Counted from the stretch's first letter, positions 17,001-25,742 are shown. The stretch: 64,000 bases of DNA from an uncultured Muribaculaceae bacterium (GCA_910586975.1 CAJUKX010000004.1:62001-126000); one strand, 5' to 3'. Notes: generated by a model not told the origin, from the letters alone. Program-made: numbers and translations.

Positions 17001-17028
17001 AGAGCCTGCGACGTACAACGCAGGCTCT
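17001..17028 (+). terminator. Intrinsic terminator after the lipoprotein gene
   Basis: AGAGCCTGCG pairs with CGCAGGCTCT over an 8-base loop. The bases that follow are duplicated in the next 20 bases. Confidence 0.75.
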
Positions 17029-17063
17029 TACTGTGTTTTGTTAGCTCTTACTGTGTTTTGTTA
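17024..17063. repeat. 20-base tandem direct duplication
   Basis: GCTCTTACTGTGTTTTGTTA occurs twice in immediate succession (17024-17043 and 17044-17063), duplicating the 3' flank of the terminator just before the MFS gene. Confidence 0.9.
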
Positions 17064-17082
17064 TCTGTAATAGATACAGTTT

Positions 17083-18252
17083 ATGAAAAAATCTTTGTTT
17101 TCACTTGCCCTTGGAACCTTTGCTCTCGGAATTTCAGAATTTCTGATGATGGGTATTTTAGGGAATATCGCATCGGCACTCGATGTCAACATCACTCAGG
17201 CCGGACATCTCATATCGGCATACGCTACCGGTGTATGTTTCGGAGCGCCGGCCCTGCTGTTTTTCAGAAAGACTCCATTGAAAAAGATAATGATGGTATT
17301 GGCGGCGATAATCTCGGTCGGCAATCTGCTGGCCTTTTTGGCGCCGGGATACTGGATGCTGTTTGCCGCACGCTTCATATCGGGTCTGCCCCACGGTGCA
17401 TACTTCGGTGTAGGCGCCATAGTAGCCCGCCGCCTTGCAAAACCCGGGCATGAGGTAGGCGCGGTATCGTTCATGATAGGCGGCATGACAGTGGCTACCC
17501 TTGCAGGCGTGCCATTGGGTACTTTTATCACAAATACTTTATCGTGGCGATTTGCGTTCCTGATAGTTGCCATATCAGGAATAGTGACCTTAGTGGCCAT
17601 ACGTCACCTTGTGCCCGATGTAGGACGCCTGAAAGATCAGGGCTTCAAGGGACAATTCCGTTTCCTGAAGACCTTGCCGCCATGGCTTATCTTCGGTGGT
17701 GTGATATTCGGTCAAACCGGTTTTTACTGCTGGTACAGCTATATCGACCCTCAGCTCACACATGTGTCAGGCTTCTCACCCGACGCACTTTCGTGGCTTA
17801 TGATACTTGCCGGATTCGGTATGTTTGCCGGCAACTTCATAATCGGTGCCATAGGGGCAAAGTTCAAACCCTCGTCGCTTGCTGCCACGGTTGAACTCAT
17901 AGGCATCCCGGTGCTGTTGCTGTTCTACTTTTTCTCATATCACCAGGTAGCGGCGGTTGTGCTTATGATACTTGGCACGGCAATTCTTTTCGGCTCGGGC
18001 AGTCCGCTGCAATCATCAATCGTAGGATATTCCAAGGGCGGCGAAATGCTCGGTGCCGCGTCAATACAGATCGCATACAACGCCGGCAATGCCATAGCGG
18101 CATGGCTCGGCGGTATGGCAATCAGTGCGGGCTACAGTTATTCCTCGCCTTCGGTGGTAGGCATCCCGCTGGTGGCTATCGGTGCCTCAATGCTTTTCTA
18201 TCTGTATTTCAAGTACGAAAAAGTCAATCGAGGTTCTGAAAAAACGACATAG
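17083..18252 (+). CDS. MFS transporter, AraJ/sugar-efflux type
   Basis: This 389-residue 12-helix major facilitator resembles the AraJ/SotB/Cml drug or sugar efflux group. Hallmarks are LGISEFLMMGILGNIA in helix 1, the loop 2-3 region, and GLPHGAYFGVGAIVARR in helices 4-5, where a Pro-His-Gly motif is typical of this branch. It probably exports sugars or small toxic compounds. No partner gene is apparent. The 3' end overlaps the convergent hom gene by 29 bases. Confidence 0.88.
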   Translation: MKKSLFSLALGTFALGISEFLMMGILGNIASALDVNITQAGHLISAYATGVCFGAPALLFFRKTPLKKIMMVLAAIISVGNLLAFLAPGYWMLFAARFISGLPHGAYFGVGAIVARRLAKPGHEVGAVSFMIGGMTVATLAGVPLGTFITNTLSWRFAFLIVAISGIVTLVAIRHLVPDVGRLKDQGFKGQFRFLKTLPPWLIFGGVIFGQTGFYCWYSYIDPQLTHVSGFSPDALSWLMILAGFGMFAGNFIIGAIGAKFKPSSLAATVELIGIPVLLLFYFFSYHQVAAVVLMILGTAILFGSGSPLQSSIVGYSKGGEMLGAASIQIAYNAGNAIAAWLGGMAISAGYSYSSPSVVGIPLVAIGASMLFYLYFKYEKVNRGSEKTT

Positions 18253-19435
18253 TATTTGCAAGAAATACATCAGTGGCATTTATGTCCTGCCGATGTTCCA
18301 TGAGCTGCGACAGCGATATGTCGCCTATCACGAAGCACGATTCGTCGCTGGTGTATTGCTCATGAATTTTTGAGAACGGCAGCAATTCGGGTATGGGTGT
18401 GTCCTTGTATCTCACATAAACCCTCAGAGTGATGTCTGTGGTATACGAGGGGCGGTCGAGGTAGTGCATTTTCTTGTATTCATATCTGTAGTCGTGGCGG
18501 CGCGCCATGATGTCGCTGAGGATTGAAGATGCCGTGGGCAATGAGCCTGCGCCCTTGCCAAACATGAACTGACGGTCGTAGCATTCGCCGCGTATCACCA
18601 CACCGTTGTACTCATCGTCCACGCTGTAGATATACTTGCGCGGTCCTACAAACTCGGGCATAACAAACATGGTAAACTTGTCGGGAGCTACTTTTGCCAC
18701 CTGTGCCACAAGCTTTATCTTCACTCTTTTCTCGCGGGCATAACGTATGTCGGAATCATGGATGGTAGAGATTCCGTAAGTGAATATTTTCTCCGGAGCC
18801 ACGTAAACGCCCAGGGCATGCATGGTTATTATTATAAGTTTGAACAGTGAGTCGTAGCCCTCGATATCAAATGTGGGATCGCTCTCGGCAAACCCGAGCT
18901 GCTGCGCACGACCTAATGCCGAAGCATAGTCCTCGCCATGGTCAAAAACCCGCGAGAGTATGTAATTGGACGAGCCGTTCAATATACCCTTGACTTCGAG
19001 CAGAAGGTCGTTGTCGTAGTATTCCTCAAGATTTCTGATAACGGGAATAGAACCGCACGAGGAGGCATCATAGAGCAGAGCCACATTATATTTTTTCTGA
19101 AGTTCGATAAGTTCGGGCAGATTTCGGGCAATCATGGCCTTGTTGCCCGACACCACCGGTATACCGCGGCGCAAGGCCTCGGTAACGATTTTATATGAGG
19201 CGGCGGCATCGTCAATCACCTCAACTATCAGATTGATTTGGGGATCATCGAGCACCTCGGCGGCCGATGTGGTGAACAGCTCGGCCGGTGCCTCGACCGA
19301 GCGAGGTTTGTTGAGCGAGCGCACGCATATCTTGCTGATCTCGGCGTGTGCGTTCTTGGCATTCTGCAATACTTTGTAAATGCCCTGCCCCACTACACCG
19401 AAGCCAAAGAGCCCTATCTTGATTTTATTGTCCAT
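18224..19435 (-). CDS. hom: Homoserine dehydrogenase (monofunctional)
   Basis: The enzyme reduces aspartate semialdehyde to homoserine with NAD(P)H. The 403-residue protein has an N-terminal Rossmann motif GLFGFGVVGQG, a central catalytic domain with GILNGSSNYILSR and GYDSLFKLIII, and a C-terminal region of about 80 residues that may be a diverged ACT-like domain. There is no aspartokinase domain. The ATG at 19435 overlaps the metX stop by 11 bases, so translation is probably coupled. It is the last gene of the metY-metX-hom operon. Confidence 0.93.
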   Translation of the reverse strand: MDNKIKIGLFGFGVVGQGIYKVLQNAKNAHAEISKICVRSLNKPRSVEAPAELFTTSAAEVLDDPQINLIVEVIDDAAASYKIVTEALRRGIPVVSGNKAMIARNLPELIELQKKYNVALLYDASSCGSIPVIRNLEEYYDNDLLLEVKGILNGSSNYILSRVFDHGEDYASALGRAQQLGFAESDPTFDIEGYDSLFKLIIITMHALGVYVAPEKIFTYGISTIHDSDIRYAREKRVKIKLVAQVAKVAPDKFTMFVMPEFVGPRKYIYSVDDEYNGVVIRGECYDRQFMFGKGAGSLPTASSILSDIMARRHDYRYEYKKMHYLDRPSYTTDITLRVYVRYKDTPIPELLPFSKIHEQYTSDESCFVIGDISLSQLMEHRQDINATDVFLANTMSFFQNLD

Positions 19436-20453
19436 TTATAAAAGGCGTTAGAATTTCATTTAATTGCTTATATTCCACAAGGAAACCGTCGTGGCCGAAG
19501 GGCGATGCTATTTCGCGATAACGGGCATTGGGCAACAGGTCGGCAAGCCGTTTCATCTCGGGAACTGTAAATATTATATCAGTGGTTATACCCACTACCA
19601 AAGCCGGACACTTAACTGCCGCCAGAGCCTTTTCAACACCTCCGCGGCCGCGGCCTACATCGTGCGTGTCGAAGGCATCGAGAATGGCTACGTATGAATA
19701 TGCGTTATAACGCCTAATGAGCTTTTCGCCCTGATAGCGCTGATATGTGCAAGCTCTGTGTGGAGCGTCGTCCGGAGCATCGGCTGCGTCCTGCTGACTC
19801 AGATTATAGCCCTCGGGGCCACGGTAGGTGAGCAGTCCTATGGCACGCGCCGCAGCAAGGCCTGCCAGACCTGCATCGTCCCTCTCCTCACCGAATGTCG
19901 GATCGGCCTTGATGGCCATACGCTGGGTTTCATCTACCGCAATAGTCCAGGGCGAAGCCTTGGCATCGGTAGCTATAAGTACTAATCGGCCAAAGCGCTC
20001 CGGCTCGAGCGCAGCCCATTCCACAGCTTGGAAACCACCTACCGAACTGCCCACAAGAGCATGTATGCCGGCTATTCCGAGCTGATTGGCGAGCAGACGG
20101 TGAACACCCACCATGTCGCGTATGGTAAACTGCGGAAATTTGTCGTAATAAGGCTTTCCGTTCTCGGGATTCACATGCAGAGGGCCGGTGGTGCCATAAT
20201 GCGAGCCAAGTATATTGGCGCATACCACATACCACTTCTCCGGGTCGAGAAAAGCACCCTTTTCCACTGTGTGCGGCCACCAGTCGGCCACATCGCTGTT
20301 GGCCGTAAGCGCATGGCACACCCACACCACATTGCTGCGGTCGGCGTTGAGCGTGCCGTATGTATGGTAGGCAATGGTGAGTTCGGGCAGAACGGCACCT
20401 GATTCAAGCACAAAAGGCTTGTGCGACTTGAAGATTACAGGTTCATCCGACAT
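19425..20453 (-). CDS. metX: Homoserine O-acetyltransferase
   Basis: This alpha/beta-hydrolase transfers an acetyl group to homoserine in methionine synthesis. From the ATG at 20453 the protein has 342 residues, with the nucleophile elbow GSSVGG (Ser137), the Asp in GITTDIIF and the His in FGHDGFL. An in-frame TTG at 20471 is less likely. The start overlaps the end of metY by 11 bases and the stop overlaps hom by 11 bases, a very tight operon. Acetyl versus succinyl specificity is inferred from pairing with metY. Confidence 0.93.
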   Translation of the reverse strand: MSDEPVIFKSHKPFVLESGAVLPELTIAYHTYGTLNADRSNVVWVCHALTANSDVADWWPHTVEKGAFLDPEKWYVVCANILGSHYGTTGPLHVNPENGKPYYDKFPQFTIRDMVGVHRLLANQLGIAGIHALVGSSVGGFQAVEWAALEPERFGRLVLIATDAKASPWTIAVDETQRMAIKADPTFGEERDDAGLAGLAAARAIGLLTYRGPEGYNLSQQDAADAPDDAPHRACTYQRYQGEKLIRRYNAYSYVAILDAFDTHDVGRGRGGVEKALAAVKCPALVVGITTDIIFTVPEMKRLADLLPNARYREIASPFGHDGFLVEYKQLNEILTPFINGQ

Positions 20454-21729
20454 GGCTGAAAGCTTGTTCAAAGTCCTCGATTATATCTTCCACATCCTCA
20501 AGGCCGAGCGAGATTCGCAGCAATGTGGGTGTGACGCCGGCGGCAGCCAGATCGGCCTTGCTGAGCTGTTTGTGGGTGGTGGATGCCGGATGTGTAACCA
20601 CTGTTATCGAGTCGCCTATCATGGTCATGTGGGCGGCGAGTTTAAGCGCTTCCACAAACTTAACTGTTGAATCCACGTCGCCTTGCAGCTCGACATTGAG
20701 CACGGCCGACGCACCGAAACGATAATACTTGGCTGCGTTTTCGTGACCGGGATGATCTTCAAATCCCACATAGCTCACTTTCTTCACCTTGGGAAGATTG
20801 CGCAGATATTCGGCAAGACGGCGAGTTGACTCCACTTCGTGGCGCACACGCAGTGAGAGCGTTTCCAGCCCGAGCATCATGAGATAAGAGTCGAATGCCG
20901 AGGGGGAGGCTCCGAAGTCGCGCAGCCCGTCGACCCGGCACTTAACGATGAATGCGGCATTGCCGAAGGTCTTGTAAAGATTCAGGCCGTGGTAACCCTC
21001 GTCCGGACCGTCGATTCCGGGGAACTTGCCGCACGACCAGTCAAAGTTGCCGCCGTCAACAATAATACCGCCCATAGCAGTACCGTGGCCGTTTATCCAC
21101 TTGGTTGCTGAATCAACAACGATATTTGCACCCCACTCAAAGGGATTACAGAGATAGCCGCCTGCGCCGAATGTATTATCTACTATCAACGGCACCTGCT
21201 TGTCATGCGCCACCTTGGCTATAGACTCAAGATCGGGTACGTTGCATGTGGGATTACCCATACTTTCAACGAATATGGCGCGGGTGCGGTCGTCTACAAG
21301 GGCTGCAATGTCTGCCGGTGTCTCTGAGGCCGCGATGCGCACCTCAATGCCAAGACGGCGCAGTGAATGACGGAAGAGATTATATGTGCCGCCGTAGAGG
21401 TAGGGAGATGTGACTATATTGTCGCCTTCTGATGCGAGAGCAGTTACAGCTATGAGGATGGCACTCATGCCCGAAGCCACGGCCAGGGCGCCCACTGCGC
21501 CATATAGCGCAGCTATACGCTGCTCGTAGGCCGATGATGTGGGATTTTGCAGACGGGTATAAATATTGCCCGGCTCACTCAGTTCAAAAAGATTGGCTGC
21601 ATAATCACACGACTTGAAACGGTAGGCAGCTGTGGGATAGATGGCTACTCCACGAGAACCTGTCTCGGGATTGTGATCGAGTCCTGCATGAATCTGACGG
21701 GTTGAAAAACGAAGCTTTGAATAATCCAT
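20443..21729 (-). CDS. metY: O-acetylhomoserine sulfhydrylase (aminocarboxypropyltransferase)
   Basis: This PLP enzyme makes homocysteine from O-acetylhomoserine and sulfide. The 428-residue length is typical of MetY. The PLP lysine lies in SATKWINGHGT (about residue 210), with an upstream FVESMGNP block and the Asp in PLIVDNTFG. It is the first structural gene of the operon. The ATG at 21729 lies 18 bases past the U-run side of an intrinsic terminator, directly downstream of a Met/Cys-rich leader peptide. Confidence 0.95.
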   Translation of the reverse strand: MDYSKLRFSTRQIHAGLDHNPETGSRGVAIYPTAAYRFKSCDYAANLFELSEPGNIYTRLQNPTSSAYEQRIAALYGAVGALAVASGMSAILIAVTALASEGDNIVTSPYLYGGTYNLFRHSLRRLGIEVRIAASETPADIAALVDDRTRAIFVESMGNPTCNVPDLESIAKVAHDKQVPLIVDNTFGAGGYLCNPFEWGANIVVDSATKWINGHGTAMGGIIVDGGNFDWSCGKFPGIDGPDEGYHGLNLYKTFGNAAFIVKCRVDGLRDFGASPSAFDSYLMMLGLETLSLRVRHEVESTRRLAEYLRNLPKVKKVSYVGFEDHPGHENAAKYYRFGASAVLNVELQGDVDSTVKFVEALKLAAHMTMIGDSITVVTHPASTTHKQLSKADLAAAGVTPTLLRISLGLEDVEDIIEDFEQAFSHVG

Positions 21730-21746
21730 AGTGTTATAAATAAAAA

Positions 21747-21774
21747 AATCCGGGACCTGTGAAGGAGCCGGATT
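21747..21774 (-). terminator. Attenuator terminator of metY-metX-hom
   Basis: Read on the minus strand, AATCCGG (21774-21768) pairs with CCGGATT (21753-21747). An inner CCT/AGG stem and a TCAC loop complete the hairpin, and a run of seven T follows immediately. It lies between the leader stop and the metY ATG. The 5' arm can instead pair, as ATCCGGC (21773-21767), with GCCGGAT at the end of the leader reading frame (21809-21803), an antiterminator. Confidence 0.85.
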
Positions 21775-21798
21775 ATGTTAGAAATATGCGTGACAATT

Positions 21799-21900
21799 TT
21801 ACATCCGGCGTTGTCGGTTGCACATGCACATCATACCCATCATGACATTTTCAATTGTCATGACGTCTGATAATATGTTGTGTTTACCGATGTTTTTCAT
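21799..21900 (-). CDS. Met/Cys-rich leader peptide of the homocysteine operon
   Basis: A 33-codon reading frame starts 15-20 bases after a consensus promoter and ends 24 bases before the attenuator hairpin. It contains eight Met codons including the start, six of them in the last 20 codons, plus two Cys; the core reads VMMGMMCMCNRQRRM. The final codons CGC CGG ATG form the 5' arm of the antiterminator. Ribosome stalling at the Met/Cys cluster would leave that arm free and block the terminator. A ribosome reaching the TAA would cover it and allow termination. The layout is seen in sequence; regulation by charged Met-tRNA or Cys-tRNA is inferred from the classical attenuation model. Confidence 0.85.
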   Translation of the reverse strand: MKNIGKHNILSDVMTIENVMMGMMCMCNRQRRM

Positions 21901-21921
21901 ACCGAATTATTAATTTGATGG

Positions 21922-21952
21922 CAAAATTACTACTATTTTTCAATATAACAAA
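21922..21952 (-). promoter_or_regulatory. Consensus promoter of the met leader and metY operon
   Basis: On the minus strand TTTG (21952-21949), 19 bases, then TAATTTTG (21929-21922) match the Bacteroidetes -33/-7 consensus exactly. Transcription should start near 21915, giving a leader RNA of about 185 bases before metY. Confidence 0.8.
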
Positions 21953-22013
21953 CTTTTTTATAAAAATATTTCACACAAATATATCTCCGTTTTTATATTT
22001 ATCTAATAATTAG

Positions 22014-22021
22014 TAATTTTG
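22014..22021 (+). promoter_or_regulatory. -7 element (TAATTTTG) of the GH35 gene
   Basis: A consensus box lies 31 bases before the ATG at 22052, divergent from the met leader promoter. Confidence 0.6.
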
Positions 22022-22051
22022 CATACTGAAAAAAATTAATATATAATTACC

Positions 22052-24097
22052 ATGAATCATTACTTCAAGGGTTTAATGGCGGCCTTGACTTTGGCAAATG
22101 CTGTCATATTCAACCCTATACCCCTTTCAGCTGATAATAATGCACGGGAAGTAAGCTGGGATAAAGACGGCCTTATAATCTCAGGGAAACGTGTAGTGCC
22201 CGTAATGGGTGAAATTCATTTTTCGAGAATCCCTGCCGACGAATGGGAGGCTGAAATCAAAAAAATGAAAGACGGCGGCGTGACAATGCTGGCTAACTAC
22301 GTATTCTGGAATCATCACGAGAATAATGAAGGCGTATTCGACTGGAGCGGTAACAATAACCTGAGAAAGTTCCTCGAATTGTGCAAGAAATACGATATGC
22401 CGGTAATCGTGCGCATGGGGCCGTTCTGCCACGGCGAAGCACGCAACGGCGGCATCCCCGACTGGGCTATAAAATCAGGAGTTAAAATGCGTTCGGAGAA
22501 CCCGGCTTTCCTGAATATGGTAGAAAATCTATACCGTCAGATTTTTACCCAATTTCAAGGACTGCAATGGAAAGACGGCGGCCCTGTGATCGGTTGCCAG
22601 TTTGATAACGAATACCGTGGCCACGGTTCTTATCTGGTAAAGCTGAAAAATATCGCCAAAGAAATCGGAGTGGATGTTCCGCTGTACACACGCACCGGTT
22701 GGCCCGAGCTGACCTCGCCCGTACCATTCGGCGAACTGATTCCGCTATACGGCGACTACGCCGACGGATTCTGGGAACGCTCCATCAAGCCCACAGCCGG
22801 CAATTACTACAAGGCATTCAACTACAAGGCATTCCGCAGCTCAACTGCAATTGCCTCAGAACAGTTTACCGACCAGAAAGAGAAACTAAATCAGGGTGAC
22901 GAGGAATATCCCTACTTCACTTGCGAACTGGGCGGTGGCATGGCTACCGCATATCACCGCCGTCCTTACATCTACCCCGAGGACGCATATTCGCTTGCCA
23001 TAGTGAAACTGGGCAGCGGCAGCAATCTGCTGGGCTACTATATGTATCACGGCGGTACTAACCCGGTGCAGGAAACATATATGAACGAGACACAACGCAC
23101 CTTGGCCACAAACTACAACGACCTGCCTGTTCTGACATACGACTTCCAGGCTCCGATAGGCGAATTTGGACAGAAGAATCCGCACTATTACAGTCTGCGC
23201 AAACTTCACCTGTTCATGCAGGATTTTGGCGAGACCCTCGCACCGATGCAGACAGAGTTCCGTTCGCGCCAAGATCTTCCAAAGGGCGATGACTCGGCTC
23301 TGCGCTGGTCTACACGCATGGCGGCTGACAGCGGATTCGTATTCATCAACAACTACGAACGTCTGCAAAATCTGTCGGATAAACGCGGCATACGCTTCGA
23401 CGTGGGCAATGTACGTTTCCCCTCCAAGGCTATCACCATTCCCGGGGGCACATCGTGCATATTCCCCGTAAACATCGCCGGAATAAAATATGCCACCGCA
23501 CAGCTCATCGCACAGCGCGACGGCAAGGTTTATCTTGAACAAATCAAGGGAATACCAACCGAATTGTGTGTGGATGGACGTGTGCTTAAGAATGTGAAAG
23601 CCAAGGGCACATCTGTACCGGTGTATAAAAACATATATCTGCTCAATTCAGATGAAGCCGGCCGACTGTTCCTCGAAGAAGAACCTGCGCCCGAACAGCT
23701 GCCTGCACCTGAATTCAGCAAAGTCAAGGAAGCTGCCACACAGCAACGAGCCATAACTCTTGGCGTTAACAAAGCCGCGCAGTCGCCCGAAGATGCCGAC
23801 TTTAACGCCGCAGCCGAGTACACCATCGTAAATCTGCCCTCAGCCGACAAACGCAATGGCCGTATACTCAACATCAAATACCGCGGCGATGTTGCACGGC
23901 TGTACTGCGACGGCAAACTCATAGAAGACAATTTCTACAATGGCCGCCCCATGCTCTACGGCCTGTGGCGTCTGCCGGCCGACTGCACGTCGCTCACCCT
24001 GCGGATACTGCCCATACAGGAAGGCGCGCCCATATATTACTCTGAAGAAGCCGACACCACTGCAGGCGAGGAACTGATTGAAATCTCGGTTCTGTAA
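22052..24097 (+). CDS. Glycoside hydrolase family 35 (beta-galactosidase-like)
   Basis: This 681-residue exported retaining glycosidase has an N-terminal hydrophobic signal (about 1-27), then a GH35 (beta/alpha)8 barrel. Family blocks are MGEIHFSRIP (52-61), NYVFWNHHE (82-90), RMGPFCHGE (121-129) and GCQFDNEY, with acid/base Glu187. The nucleophile Glu292 is in FTCELGGG, and MYHGGTNP follows. The nucleophile context lacks the common GWFD sequence, which hints at a specificity other than plain lactose hydrolysis. C-terminal beta domains complete the protein. It is monocistronic with its own promoter and a terminator at 24157-24186. Residue assignments are by motif, not structure. Confidence 0.9.
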   Translation: MNHYFKGLMAALTLANAVIFNPIPLSADNNAREVSWDKDGLIISGKRVVPVMGEIHFSRIPADEWEAEIKKMKDGGVTMLANYVFWNHHENNEGVFDWSGNNNLRKFLELCKKYDMPVIVRMGPFCHGEARNGGIPDWAIKSGVKMRSENPAFLNMVENLYRQIFTQFQGLQWKDGGPVIGCQFDNEYRGHGSYLVKLKNIAKEIGVDVPLYTRTGWPELTSPVPFGELIPLYGDYADGFWERSIKPTAGNYYKAFNYKAFRSSTAIASEQFTDQKEKLNQGDEEYPYFTCELGGGMATAYHRRPYIYPEDAYSLAIVKLGSGSNLLGYYMYHGGTNPVQETYMNETQRTLATNYNDLPVLTYDFQAPIGEFGQKNPHYYSLRKLHLFMQDFGETLAPMQTEFRSRQDLPKGDDSALRWSTRMAADSGFVFINNYERLQNLSDKRGIRFDVGNVRFPSKAITIPGGTSCIFPVNIAGIKYATAQLIAQRDGKVYLEQIKGIPTELCVDGRVLKNVKAKGTSVPVYKNIYLLNSDEAGRLFLEEEPAPEQLPAPEFSKVKEAATQQRAITLGVNKAAQSPEDADFNAAAEYTIVNLPSADKRNGRILNIKYRGDVARLYCDGKLIEDNFYNGRPMLYGLWRLPADCTSLTLRILPIQEGAPIYYSEEADTTAGEELIEISVL

Positions 24098-24156
24098 AGC
24101 TTGCCTGATAACTACAAAAATATCCGCCAAAAAATTTTTAGCGGTGATAAAATTAG

Positions 24157-24186
24157 GGCTGATTTCTTTGATGAAGTCAGCCTTTT
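24157..24186 (+). terminator. Intrinsic terminator after GH35
   Basis: GGCTGA and TCAGCC pair, with an inner TTC/GAA stem across a 1x1 mismatch, followed by TTTT. Confidence 0.6.
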
Positions 24187-24341
24187 CAGAAGAAGCGCAG
24201 AAACTGCTTATGAACCGTGAAAAAGAGTTCTTCACCGGTAACAAGCATGAGCAGGACAGCATCAAAGACAATATCCGCTACTGGGAGCACGAACGAGGCT
24301 TAGACAAAATGTTCCTCTACTTCGCCCCGACGGATGAATAA
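24171..24341 (+). CDS. Possible small protein or gene remnant
   Basis: A 56-codon frame starts inside the GH35 terminator. Its second half (MNREKEFFTGNKHEQDSIKD, then an aromatic and charged tail WEHERGLDKMFLYFAP) looks like real protein sequence, acidic and helical. No ribosome-binding site or promoter is evident and I do not recognise it. It may be the 3' remnant of a gene lost at the edge of the accessory segment that follows. A terminator hairpin stands 11 bases downstream. Confidence 0.3.
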   Translation: MKSAFSEEAQKLLMNREKEFFTGNKHEQDSIKDNIRYWEHERGLDKMFLYFAPTDE

Positions 24342-24351
24342 TCCACCGCGT

Positions 24352-24378
24352 CCCGACAAACCCAACCCATTTGTCGGG
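24352..24378. terminator. Hairpin at the left edge of the accessory segment
   Basis: CCCGACAAA pairs perfectly with TTTGTCGGG over a 9-base loop. The next 130 bases hold only short GC-rich palindromes such as CCGCC...GGCGG and no gene. Confidence 0.6.
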
Positions 24379-24509
24379 GCGCATTTTGCATTGCGATATC
24401 AAGAGTGCCGAGAAAACGAGTCCGCGTTATGGGATAGTTAGCCCGAATGGGTCGAGACCATAGGCTCGAGGGTTTACCGCCATAGCCCGGCGGTGCCGCA
24501 ACGCCTAAA

Positions 24510-25742
24510 TTAAATTTCAGGATTAGAATTGTTTTTGCGGCGTTCTTCTTCCTCTGCTTGATATTCAGCAAAGGTTTTGCCGTTAGGGAAATAAGTCTCG
24601 TAGTAGAGGTCGTCTATCGTCTTGCCGTTAATAATCCAATATTTTCCCATGCGGCTGTTCTTACCGCGCAACTCGTTTGTGAGAGGAGTAAGGTAAGTTT
24701 CTTTTCCGTTGCAGATAACTTTGCGGTTGGTAGCAACAACAGCAGTAATAGACGGGTCTTCGGTGAAGGTCAGAACATCACCGACATTAAGCCCCATCTC
24801 AAAGAAGTAAAATGTTGGATAGCCGACAGTGCCTTTGCTTTCTTTGGATACGGAAGTACCGCTACGCTTTGTCTTTGTCATTTCATCCATGACTTTGACA
24901 AGATCGTGGCGAAGCGTATAGATTGTTTCCTTAGTGGATTCTTCAAATTTCATATTGAAGAACACCGGCCACCAACATTCTGACCTCGAATTTAGTCGAC
25001 GTACTACTCTGAACTTACCGTTACGTCCGGCTATGAGAAGTCCGAGCGCATCAAGTTTCTTGATAATTGCAGGACGAGAAGATTTTCGAGAGATTGCTAC
25101 ATCGCGCACATACGCCGTATGACCTTTTGCCTTGTGAAATTCGCGCAAAAGATTCCATGAGTCAACATCGTTCTCTGCGATGTCGCGGAGAATGATGCGC
25201 CACTCATCACGCGAGATAGGGATGCGTTGGTCTGTGTCGTAATTACCATCGGAATCCTTGACACAAGTTATTAGCTGCTTGTCAAGGTCGAGAGCTTCAG
25301 GATAATATTGCCCCACCATCCAAAGGAAGTTACGGCAGGTATAATAGTGATCGTTATAAGGTTCGCTGAAATAATCGGGCTTCAACTCTCCGGCACAAGG
25401 AAGTATTTCAACTGTGCCATTCTCAATTTCAGCGTGCCAGTTCTCAAATTTCCACTCTGAGTTGGTGCCCTGTTCATGGCGCACTACAAGGTGAACATTA
25501 TGGTCGAAGCCTTTTTTGGAAACACCACAAAAATATATAGCATCATACTCACCCACAGGCTTTTCGTCCATAACGATTACCGACTGATTAACCATATCTG
25601 GGTTATAGGCTTTGCTGAATTTTTTACTCTGAGTGCCTTTCAGACAAACAAAGCAATGTTGGGAAATATTGCCCCCATTAACGTATTTTGCCCAAAGCCA
25701 CTCAAATTGTTCAGGGTCGAAATTATGGCGTATAGTAATCAT
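24510..25742 (-). CDS. Unknown protein with a winged-helix-like middle and a possible restriction-associated C-terminal module
   Basis: I do not recognise this 410-residue protein as a whole. The N-terminal half (1-180) is rich in aromatic and His residues (for example CFVCLKGTQSKKFSKAY, HNVHLVVRHEQG) with no known catalytic motif. Residues about 195-265 resemble a winged helix (VRDVAISRKSSRPAIIKKLD, then GLLIAG). The C-terminus (about 325-390, FFEMGLNVGDVLTFTEDPSI, later KYWIINGKTIDDL) is a small beta-rich module, similar in pattern to modules appended to restriction-related proteins. It overlaps the upstream 68-codon gene by four bases (ATGA). It faces away from a Schlafen-like gene, which suggests a defence or regulatory role without proving one. 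Confidence 0.7.
   Translation of the reverse strand: MITIRHNFDPEQFEWLWAKYVNGGNISQHCFVCLKGTQSKKFSKAYNPDMVNQSVIVMDEKPVGEYDAIYFCGVSKKGFDHNVHLVVRHEQGTNSEWKFENWHAEIENGTVEILPCAGELKPDYFSEPYNDHYYTCRNFLWMVGQYYPEALDLDKQLITCVKDSDGNYDTDQRIPISRDEWRIILRDIAENDVDSWNLLREFHKAKGHTAYVRDVAISRKSSRPAIIKKLDALGLLIAGRNGKFRVVRRLNSRSECWWPVFFNMKFEESTKETIYTLRHDLVKVMDEMTKTKRSGTSVSKESKGTVGYPTFYFFEMGLNVGDVLTFTEDPSITAVVATNRKVICNGKETYLTPLTNELRGKNSRMGKYWIINGKTIDDLYYETYFPNGKTFAEYQAEEEERRKNNSNPEI

Noticed and set aside
20453..20471. TTG start for metX at 20471
   Set aside because: The ATG at 20453 gives the usual N-terminus and keeps the same 11-base overlap seen at the metX-hom junction.
21730..21950. A SAM or other riboswitch upstream of metY
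   Set aside because: I looked for a multi-stem aptamer; the region is fully accounted for by a promoter, a short peptide gene and a terminator.
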